In this document: positions 6,428-14,232 of the stretch, piece by piece
Position numbering within the stretch: the stretch's first letter is position 1
Layout: each line of letters starts with the position of its first letter
DNA from: Liolophura sinensis
Taxonomy: Eukaryota; Mollusca; Polyplacophora; Chitonida; Chitonidae
Assembly (NCBI RefSeq): GCF_032854445.1
Contig: NW_027018282.1
Coordinates: 1 to 47,315 of the forward strand
Direction of reading: 5' to 3'
DNA length: 47,315 nucleotides
Program-made: the position numbers and the translations under genes
The notes under the pieces: generated by a model
The model's database searches: none
The model's input: the letters and a program-made list of their open reading frames with translations, nothing else
What the model was told of the DNA's origin: nothing

Positions 6428-9400
6428 ATGCGTAATAAACAAAAATTCGAGCTGTTATCAAGTGAGTACGATGGTAACCAGGCTAGAACATGTGCTTCTT
6501 TCTTTCTTAAATGTTGTTACGTCATGGATTACCTAAGTCAATATCGTGTGGCAATCGGAACTTGGTATAACTTTGTGTGCTGTAAAAGCAGGGTACACCT
6601 AATCAAACTTATAAACTTGCTGAATGAATTAACAGTGATTTGTAATGCTACTGACTCTTTACTATTTTGTGTTATTATAGGTATTCTTTGTATGTTAAAC
6701 AACTTGAATTACGTTTTAATTGTCATTATCGCATTACTGCTGCGATGCGGAGATATACATAAAAATCCGGGACCACCAAGCTCGCATAACTTAAGATGTT
6801 GTCATTTTAATGCTAGGAGCCTTCTGGCTCAGTCTGATGATCAAATGTCATCATATTCTAAGTTAGACGAAGTCTCAACCGTACTTGTAAATGAACATGA
6901 TTACGATATTATTTGTGTAACAGAAACTTGGCTTAGTTCTGCCATACCAGATGAAAGAGTTAATATAGAAGGGTACTACATTATAAGGAAAGACAGAGAT
7001 AGGCATGGTGGGGGTGTTGCCATTTATTGTAAGTCATCATTGAATATCACACGCAGATTAGATCTTGAAAATGAAAATGAAATGCTATGGATTACAATTG
7101 AATTGTTCAATAGAAGTGTATTAGTTGCTGTATGTTACCGCCCTCCTAACCAATCAACGGAATCACGGGATCTTTTTATTGATAACTTTGATTCTACTCT
7201 CACTTCTGTTATATCAGAAAACCCACATGCTTTACTAATATTTGGTGATTTTAACGATCGCTGCACTGACTGGAATAAATACCATGATAAGAGTGAATTA
7301 AAAATGAAACTTTTCGACCTTTTGGCTGGAAAAAATTTATTTCAAATACTGAATGAGCCGACAAGATATACGGAAGATAGTGCTTATTTATTAGATCTAA
7401 TAATCACTGACAATATGAGATATGTAATAGATTACGGAGTGGCTTGTCCCATGGCTAATCTTGACCACTGCACGATCTATTGTAAACTGGATGTTCTTTG
7501 CAATGATAAACCTAAATCTTTTAAAAGACATGTATGGGACCTTAAATGTGCTGATATAGACCGTCTACGTAACTTACTGTCTGTCTCACCCTGGGATATA
7601 TGTGACGTTTTCACTGATATAAATGACAAAGTGTATGCATGGTCAAATCTTTTTCTGTCATGCTGTAAGGAAACTATCCCAAATAAAGAAATTACCGTGA
7701 GACCTCGCGACAAGCCCTGGATGACCAATGATGTGCGATATAAGTTACGAATTCGAAATAGATGCTTTAAAAAGTATAAAAGATCTAAAAATGAAAAAGA
7801 TAAATTTCGCTTCTATATAGCCAGAAGGGAGGCCAACACAGCCAAAAGAGAGGCTATTCGTCGCTATGCTACACGTCTAAAAACCAAACTATCTGACCCA
7901 AATCTAGATACCAAGACTTACTGGTCTTCAATGAAGTCAATGTTGGGTTCTAAAGCAAAACCTCCAATACCACCACTACTTGTAAATGGTAAAAATGTGT
8001 CCAGTGATATTGATAAGGCCAATGCTTTCTGTGCATTCTTTGCATCACATTCTGACCTTCCATCTCCTGTCCCCGACTTGCCGGACTTCTCCTTCGTTAC
8101 TACAACTCGTTTAAACAGTATACAAATAACTGAAAAGGAAGTCGGCCAGTGTCTCAGTTCGTTAAATACAAAAAAGGCATCAGGTCCGGATGGGATCAGT
8201 AATTTTATGTTGCAGAGTGCAGCAGGAAGTATAACACCCTCGCTTACTAAACTATTTAACTCTTCATTGCAAAACGGCGTCTTTCCGTCCGCGTGGAAAA
8301 GGTGCCGCGTTTGCCCAGTATTTAAAAAAGGTGATCGACATTGTATTTCTAACTACAGACCAGTATGTCTTCAACCATCGATATCCAAAGTATTTGAAAA
8401 AGTCGTCTATAAACATTTATATCAATATCTTACGATAAACAATATTCTTATTCCTCACAATGCAGGATTCAAAAGTGGTGATTCAACTATCTGTCAACTA
8501 ACTAAAATCGTCCATAATATTTATAAAGGTTTAGACAACGGTAATGATATGTGTTTGGTATTCTTGGATGTGAGCAAAGCCTTTGACAAGGTTTGGCACA
8601 CAGGTTTACTATTTAAGTTGAGGCAGATGGGTATTGGAGGAATGTTACTGGCGTGGATAAATGATTACTTATCTGATCGATCAATCTCTGTTTGCCTCAA
8701 CGGTAAAGAATCTAGCTCGAATCCTACGTACTCAGGAGTTCCTCAGGGCTCTGTACTTGGTCCTTTGTTGTTTCTTATCTTCATAAATGATATAAATACT
8801 AATATTGAATGTGACATAAATATATTTGCTGACGACACATCCTTGTTAGTAGAAATTAAAGATTTACCAGTCTCAGAAACTAGACTGAACCGTGACCTTA
8901 GCAAGTTAGCGTCGTGGGCAAATCAATGGTGTGTCACATTCAATGCTCTTAAGACAGTTTATTTACTTGTATCATTAAAGGGAAATCCTTCCTATCCCAA
9001 ACTGTATCTTAATGGCACGGAGGTGAAGAGCGTTCAGTCCCACAAACACCTTGGGATCTTTTTACAACACAATGGGAAATGGGACGAACACATTAGAAAC
9101 TTAGTTAATAAATGTAACAAAAAACTGAGTATTCTCAACCGATGTAAGAAATGCCTTACCCGAAAATGTTTGAAAACTCTATACTTCAGTCAAATAAGAT
9201 CTACCATCGAATATGGTGACATCCTGTTTGACAATTGTGGTATAGTGTTGTCTCAAAAACTTGAAACAATTCAGCGAAGAGCTGCTCTTCTCTGTTCTGG
9301 GGGCCTACGTCGGACATCGTATAGTAAATTATTAAATGAACTAAGATGGGAACCCGCTTTATGTGAGACGTGGATCCCACAGAATTCTTCTTTTCCATAA
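6428..9400 (+). CDS. LINE ORF2: 2A-like motif, APE endonuclease and reverse transcriptase (copy 2)
   Basis: The replication enzyme of the LINE; it nicks target DNA and reverse-transcribes the RNA there. Numbering from TTG 6383: residues about 92-121 are strongly hydrophobic and lead into the 2A-like GDIHKNPGP (123-131). The APE endonuclease follows: N143 in HFNARSL, E181 in TETW, GDFN at 288-291, LDLIITD, and the D361-H362 pair (preceded by Leu where Ser is usual). The RT shows ASGPDG, NYRPV, FLDVSKAFD (D729), SGVPQGSVLGP from 784, FADD at 815-818 and HLGI. All visible catalytic residues are kept. I prefer ATG 6428, but an upstream non-ATG start cannot be excluded. The frame ends at 9400 because of a +1 change near 9355 shared by all copies; the rest of ORF2 continues in the next frame. 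Confidence 0.95.
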   Translation: MRNKQKFELLSSEYDGNQARTCASFFLKCCYVMDYLSQYRVAIGTWYNFVCCKSRVHLIKLINLLNELTVICNATDSLLFCVIIGILCMLNNLNYVLIVIIALLLRCGDIHKNPGPPSSHNLRCCHFNARSLLAQSDDQMSSYSKLDEVSTVLVNEHDYDIICVTETWLSSAIPDERVNIEGYYIIRKDRDRHGGGVAIYCKSSLNITRRLDLENENEMLWITIELFNRSVLVAVCYRPPNQSTESRDLFIDNFDSTLTSVISENPHALLIFGDFNDRCTDWNKYHDKSELKMKLFDLLAGKNLFQILNEPTRYTEDSAYLLDLIITDNMRYVIDYGVACPMANLDHCTIYCKLDVLCNDKPKSFKRHVWDLKCADIDRLRNLLSVSPWDICDVFTDINDKVYAWSNLFLSCCKETIPNKEITVRPRDKPWMTNDVRYKLRIRNRCFKKYKRSKNEKDKFRFYIARREANTAKREAIRRYATRLKTKLSDPNLDTKTYWSSMKSMLGSKAKPPIPPLLVNGKNVSSDIDKANAFCAFFASHSDLPSPVPDLPDFSFVTTTRLNSIQITEKEVGQCLSSLNTKKASGPDGISNFMLQSAAGSITPSLTKLFNSSLQNGVFPSAWKRCRVCPVFKKGDRHCISNYRPVCLQPSISKVFEKVVYKHLYQYLTINNILIPHNAGFKSGDSTICQLTKIVHNIYKGLDNGNDMCLVFLDVSKAFDKVWHTGLLFKLRQMGIGGMLLAWINDYLSDRSISVCLNGKESSSNPTYSGVPQGSVLGPLLFLIFINDINTNIECDINIFADDTSLLVEIKDLPVSETRLNRDLSKLASWANQWCVTFNALKTVYLLVSLKGNPSYPKLYLNGTEVKSVQSHKHLGIFLQHNGKWDEHIRNLVNKCNKKLSILNRCKKCLTRKCLKTLYFSQIRSTIEYGDILFDNCGIVLSQKLETIQRRAALLCSGGLRRTSYSKLLNELRWEPALCETWIPQNSSFP
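6749..6775 (+). other. 2A-like motif in LINE ORF2, copy 2
   Basis: Encodes GDIHKNPGP directly after a hydrophobic stretch. The 2A ribosome-skipping consensus is D(V/I)ExNPGP; here the Glu is His. APE-type LINEs are known to carry 2A-like motifs before the endonuclease, so position and context fit, but activity with His is uncertain. Confidence 0.7.
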
Positions 9401-9770
9401 AATTATAAATGGGCTATCGCCTCCTTATTTGAAAAAATTACTACCATGCGGAAATGAAGCTGTCGTCAGTACATACAATCTACGAAATAAGCACAACATC
9501 CGTCTTCCCAAAGGTCGTATCCAGTTGTACATGTCGTCATTTATTCCCCAAACAATTAAAGATTGGAATTCAATACCTCTCCACTTTCGTCACGACTCTC
9601 TAGAAAAGCTTAAATCCTATCTTAAACCTAGTTTTGTTGACAGCATTACTATTTCCGTACTGTACGATTCTTTTGTAACATTTTCCTCGATACTGCATTG
9701 TAGGATGCGGATGGGACTGAGCGCTCTTCACGCAGACTTATTTACCAATGGCCTTTCAGTCTTGTCATAA
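9363..9770 (+). CDS. LINE ORF2 C-terminal segment in the +1 frame (copy 2)
   Basis: This frame overlaps the RT frame end and begins with GTG, not ATG, so it is a continuation of ORF2 and not a gene of its own. It shows the post-RT block typical of CR1-like ORF2: HRILLFHKIINGL, then YNLRN, TIKDWNSIPLHF and LHCRMRMG. A single extra base in the run GAACCCGCT (about 9351-9359) would explain the shift. It stops at TAA 9768-9770, where another +1 change leads into the Cys/His-rich tail. Confidence 0.8.
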   Translation: MRRGSHRILLFHKIINGLSPPYLKKLLPCGNEAVVSTYNLRNKHNIRLPKGRIQLYMSSFIPQTIKDWNSIPLHFRHDSLEKLKSYLKPSFVDSITISVLYDSFVTFSSILHCRMRMGLSALHADLFTNGLSVLS

Positions 9771-9771
9771 A

Positions 9772-10062
9772 TGTAATTACAAATGTGAAAATTCTCATCA
9801 TTTTCTTATTGAATAACCCGCATATGCCGCTCAAAGGAAGCACATGTTCGACAGGTTTACTAAAACGATTTCTCCAAATGCTCACTTATCTATTTTCCTT
9901 CCGCATTGCTCAAAACATATATCAAATATTTTACTTTTTGGATCAAATGACCTATCTCTTGAAGACAATAAAACCATATTCTGTTCTGTGCACAAATTCG
10001 TTCAAGATACTCGAAGATTTATCCATCGTACTCACCAAGTAGTTCAAACAAGCTCCTTTTAA
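9772..10062 (+). pseudogene. LINE ORF2 Cys/His-rich C-terminus remnant (copy 2)
   Basis: The frame reads CNYKCENSHHF, then TAA at 9814-9816 where CR1-like proteins usually have a Cys before PAY, then stays open to TAA 10060-10062 with KHMFDRF and RRFIHR. The spacing of Cys and His resembles the terminal zinc-knuckle-like motif of related LINE proteins. The stop and the upstream frame change are shared by copies 1-4. Confidence 0.6.
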
Positions 10063-10230
10063 GGTACAAAGTGCTAAGACTGAAACCCATTCCTAAATCT
10101 GTTATATAATCGGTACATAATGAAGTATATGAGTGTGAGCAGTATTGGATGCCTATGTGTATTGTAAATATTGTAAATATTTTATTCTTCACTATCAAGT
10201 TTCAATTATATAAATGTATGATGTATATAA

Positions 10231-10282
10231 GTTTGAGGAGACCCCCTAGTGACCCATGGGTTGTGGGATATCCTCAGCAAAC
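10231..10282 (+). other. 3' UTR stem-loop of LINE copy 2
   Basis: GTTTGAGGA (10231-10239) pairs with TCCTC-AGC-AAAC (10271-10282), AGC bulged; the loop contains ACCCATGGGT. It is the probable RT-recognition element just before AATAAA. Confidence 0.6.
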
Positions 10283-10283
10283 A

Positions 10284-10289
10284 AATAAA
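10284..10289 (+). promoter_or_regulatory. AATAAA polyadenylation signal, LINE copy 2
   Basis: Canonical hexamer between the stem-loop and the ATTAA tail. Confidence 0.7.
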
Positions 10290-10290
10290 G

Positions 10291-10316
10291 AATTAAATTA
10301 AAAATTAAATTAAATG
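10291..10316 (+). repeat. ATTAA-repeat 3' tail of LINE copy 2
   Basis: Four ATTAA units interrupted by AA, ending AAATG. The final AATG is identical to the first four bases of the duplicated target AATGCT, as expected if the tail annealed to the target during reverse transcription. Confidence 0.75.
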
Positions 10317-11956
10317 AATGCTGCTGTCAAGAGGCTAATCCGACGTATTTTGTGACGAGAAATCGAATGGTGCAAACCGCGTTGCTCTCCGACCAATACT
10401 TTTGGCTGTAGCCACAATTGAATAATCATTGATGTCAAGATCACGTGCCCAGCAACGGCTCTTACTCCATGGAAACCAAGGAAATTTGCAATTTTTCAAC
10501 AGCTGGAGATGCCTGGCCCAATTGCGCATCTTTTGGCACCTTATTGATGTGGGTCAGTGTTAAATTGTACTTTTTACAGCGGACTGTGTCACGTACCTTG
10601 TGTTTTTTTATATACAAATGGTGTGGTTTTTCTACATGTAGATAAAGACATTGAGTTTGTCTTCGACTTAGAAGTAAGACAACTGCTGGGTGAGTTAAAT
10701 GGGCTTGGCCCAAAGATTTGACGTCGTCTGGGCTACCGAAGGGCACATAACTTATAATGAAAAGTTGAATATAGTAATGACCAGAAGCGATTGTACATAG
10801 TAAATGTAGCCGATTTCAATTCGCATAAAGACCTGGTAAAAATCCAAAAGTGGAAAAACTGTTCCAATGCTGCTGGTAAGAGGCTAATCCGACGTATTTT
10901 GTGACGAGAAATAGAATGGTGCAAACCACGTTGCTCTCCGACCAATACTTTTGGCTGTAGCCACAAATGAATAATCATTGATGTCAAGATCACGTGCCCA
11001 GCAACGGCTCTTACTCCATGGAAACCAAGGAAATTTGCAATTTTTCAACAGCTGGAGATGCCTGGCCCAATTGCGCATCTTTTGGCACCTTATTGATGTG
11101 GGTCAGTGTTCAATTGTACTTTTTACAGCCCTTGTGTTTTTTTTATATACAAATGGTGTGGTTTTTCTACATGTAGATAAGACATTGAGTTTGTCCTTCG
11201 ACTTAGAAGTAAGACATTTGCTGGGTGAGTTAAATGGGCTTGGCCCAAAGATTTGACGTCGTCTGGGCTACCGAAGGGCACATAACTTATAATGAAAAGT
11301 TGAATATAGTAATGACCAGTCGCGATTGTACATAGTTAATGTAGCCGATTTCAATTAGAAAAAAATACCAGGCAAAAATCCAAAAGTGGAAAAACTGTTC
11401 CAATGCTGCTGGTAAGAGGCTAATCCGACGTATTTTTTGACGAGAAATCGAATGGTGCAAATCGCGTTGCTCTCCGACCATACTTTTGGCTTGTAGCCAC
11501 AAATGAATAATCATTGATGTCAAGATCACGTGCCCAGCAACGGCTCTTACTCCATGGAAACCAAGGAAATTTGCAATTTTTCAACAGCTGGAGATGCTGG
11601 CCCAATTGCGCATCTTTTTGCACCTTATTGATGTGGGTCAGTGTTCAATTGTACTTTTTACAGCGGACTGTGTCATGTACATTGTGTTTTTTTTATATAC
11701 AAATGGTGTGGTTTTTTCTACATGTAGATAAAGACATTGAGTGTCTTCGACTTAGAAGTAAGACAACTGCTGGGTGAGTTAAATGGGCTTGGCCCAAAGA
11801 TTTGACGTCGTCTGGGCTACCGAAGGGCACATAACTTATAATGAAAAGTTGAATATAGTAATGACCAGTTGCGATGGTACATAGTAAATGTAGCCGATTT
11901 CAATTCGCAAAAAGACCAGGCAAAAATCCAAAAGTGGGAAAAACTGTTCCAATGCT
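10317..11956 (+). repeat. Satellite array B: three ~550-bp monomers
   Basis: Monomers start at 10317, 10866 and 11402; they match array A one for one (same edge variants in the first and last). The middle monomer is 536 bp because 15 bp are missing after about 11129 (between CAGC and CCTTGTG). From about 11110 onward single-base indels become frequent (for example near 11180, 11480, 11490, 11597 and 11938), unlike arrays A and C. Confidence 0.97.
11951..11956 (+). repeat. Left target-site duplication (AATGCT) of LINE copy 3
   Basis: Partner copy at 18126-18131, after the LINE tail; same phase of the monomer as for copies 2 and 4. Confidence 0.7.
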
Positions 11957-11967
11957 AACATAACGCA

Positions 11968-11977
11968 CAAGATGGCG
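11968..11977 (+). promoter_or_regulatory. YY1-like site at the LINE 5' end, copy 3
   Basis: CAAGATGGCG at the same offset from the element's first base as in copies 2 and 4; intact although the neighbouring sequence has indels. Confidence 0.5.
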
Positions 11978-12204
11978 TCTATCGAATAAGGCGGACCAGT
12001 GAGAGGTGGTAATCCTGGCTGACTTGAGAGTTTCCCTAAGTTGATTCACATATGTTTGTGGGATATGTTCTACATTGGTAATTTGGGCAATTAAACGTGA
12101 AGATAGAGTTCATGAAGCAGAGAATTGCTAAAATTCAGTGACCAGCAAAAACAGTGCTTGTGACTTACCTGTTGATCCAGCCTGAAGCAGAACAACAACA
12201 ACAC

Positions 12205-13263
12205 ATGACCAACCTCGGATTGAGTCTCTCTTCAGTGGGGCGTGCAGTGAAAAGGTAACTGCTAGTACTAACTCTGATATAGTCCCAAAATGAAAATACG
12301 AAGACGTCACCTGGAATTCCTGCTAGTAGTAACCTTGCTCAGCCCTCAAGAACGGCAATATCAAGATTTTCAGGAAAACGTAAACTGAATCTGGTCGCCC
12401 AAAATCCCAGCATTAAAAGGTTGAATTCATTACCCGACATTCAGTCCCTAATTTGTGCTGATCGAGGTGAGGACGAAACCGAGTTATACGAGGTAACAAA
12501 CTTCAAGGCTGGAACTGACTAACTTTCTTACCGAGAGCATATTGACACCTCAAGTCAGCAAACATCTAAATTGCCTAATCCTGAATGCTGTAGAAACGGC
12601 TATAAAACCACTAATTGAGCTAGTATCGTCGAGTAAGAATGACATAACAACCCTTGCACGTAAAGTTGACAGTCTACAACTAGAAATTGCTGACAGGGAT
12701 AGACAATTTGTGAATGTAAGGCTGAAATATCAGATCTAAAATCTGAACTGGCAATCGTCAATTCCCTACTCAGAAAAAGCTCAGAAGAAAATATGCGACA
12801 AAAGGATGAATTCCCAGTCCCTTTTAGACAAAGCCGAACAATATAGTAGACGAGAGTGTCTGCGGATTTCTGGCCTTTCACTTCAACCAGGTGAAACGAC
12901 TGATGACGCGGTGTGCGACTTGCAAGTCATCTTAATATTGAAATGTGTAAAAAAGATATCTCGCGATCACATTTTATTGGAAAAAAACAGTCCCAGATAA
13001 TCGTTAGGTTTGTTTCGTACCGAACCAGATCTGAACTGATTAGAGCACGTCCATTAATGAAGAGCGCCAATGGTTACACAGGGGTGTATATAAATGAAGA
13101 TCTCACGAAAACTAGGTATAAGCTCTTTAAAAGATTACTTCAAAAGAAGAAAGAAGGTGTGATTTTCTCAGCCTGGACACACGACGGAAATGTGTTCTAT
13201 TGTTCCCAAGGACGGGGGAGTGAAGGTGCAGGTGGCTTCTGAATGGATCTCGAGAACATGTAA
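12205..13263 (+). pseudogene. LINE ORF1, broken by multiple 1-base indels (copy 3)
   Basis: Homologous to the two ORF1 segments of copy 2. One base lost right after the ATG (ATGACC where the others have ATGAACC) puts the start out of frame, and further indels occur near 12285, 12700, 12813, 12916, 13210 and 13245. Pieces of the coiled coil (from about 12542) and of the RRM-like domain (12913-13242) can still be read. The indels cluster locally and often lie in short base runs, so sequencing or polishing error is as likely as true decay. Confidence 0.85.
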
Positions 13264-14232
13264 TCAACCTGGTCAAAATCACTTTTCCCGTGCAGGATAC
13301 AGGAGTGTTCATACCTTTTAATCATTAAAGACAGCCGACCGATGTGCTTTCTGTATAGTAACTCTGACTGTACATGCGTGTCTACTAACACAAAAGTGCG
13401 GTCTGCTGCCGTAACTTACGTAATAGCAGATAATATGTACGCTACTCCAACACAAACTGCTGCTCAATGTCTCTCTCTAAAACACTTGACTTGATCAACA
13501 ATATAGTACTCACAACGAATTGGTCTTGGACATGTGTAAATGGCCGTGTAAATGTACATACATACATACATATATCCATATATCTGCATAAGTAAGCCCG
13601 AAAAATTAAAAAATTTATCTGATAGTTAAGAATATATAAATGTATATATGCATTTGGCCATGACACATTAAATATTCCAGTTCAATTACCGGATAAATTT
13701 CAAATTAAACTACAAATATTAGGGAACAATAAATATATGAAGTAGACGGGAAAATGACGTCATTATGTTTGTGTACCAAGCTACAGGGTACCAAAAGTGA
13801 AAAGTCACGGTTAACAAAACGTACAATCTATTTGTATTGTCTTTGACCATATCCTTCCGTATCCTTCCAGTGAGCCCAAATCGTTGTTTATCCGATAAGT
13901 AGATAAATAATTACCATTCAAAACTATACGGAAGATTGGCCCTCATTTCTGATTAATAGTTGTCTCCTTTAGGCAAATCCCAATTCTCAATATATAAGTT
14001 GAAAATACCTCACCTTAGTGATAACATTTGTAAACAAACTGTCATTGTTAATAACTTCCTCATGATACTTTATTGTGTCAGTAACCCACCTCTCCCTATA
14101 CGCTTCTGTCTGGGACTGGGTGCTTCTGAGGACGTACTATGTACGCACCTTTACACATATTTTTTGTGATTTATTTGAAATTCTTACTTGTATGTACTGG
14201 ACTATGTTACACGTGATCTTACCGATAACTAC
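13264..14232 (+). other. ORF1-ORF2 spacer of LINE copy 3, no gene seen
   Basis: Matches the spacer of copy 4 closely (same TACATACATACATA patch near 13555 and the same ATCCTTCC duplication near 13850), with extra single-base indels near 13275, 13315, 14009 and 14120. No coding frame that I can support. Confidence 0.6.

Larger units (their letters stand above)
4162..10316 (+). mobile_element. LINE copy 2, full-length, CR1/Jockey-group-like
   Basis: An element of 6155 bp: 5' UTR (4162-4404), split ORF1, spacer, ORF2 with APE endonuclease and RT, split C-terminus, 3' UTR stem-loop, AATAAA and ATTAA tail. There is no LTR and no RNase H motif. The endonuclease-RT order, coiled-coil/RRM ORF1, 2A-like motif and short tandem tail fit the CR1/L2/Rex part of the Jockey supergroup; the exact clade needs a tree. 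It is one of the two cleanest copies but carries the ORF breaks common to all copies. By eye I count only about a dozen differences from copy 4. Confidence 0.96.

Noticed and set aside
4162-10316. Retrovirus-like or LTR element
   Set aside because: There are no long terminal repeats, no protease, integrase or RNase H motifs; the APE endonuclease precedes the RT, and the tail is ATTAA repeats. This is a LINE.
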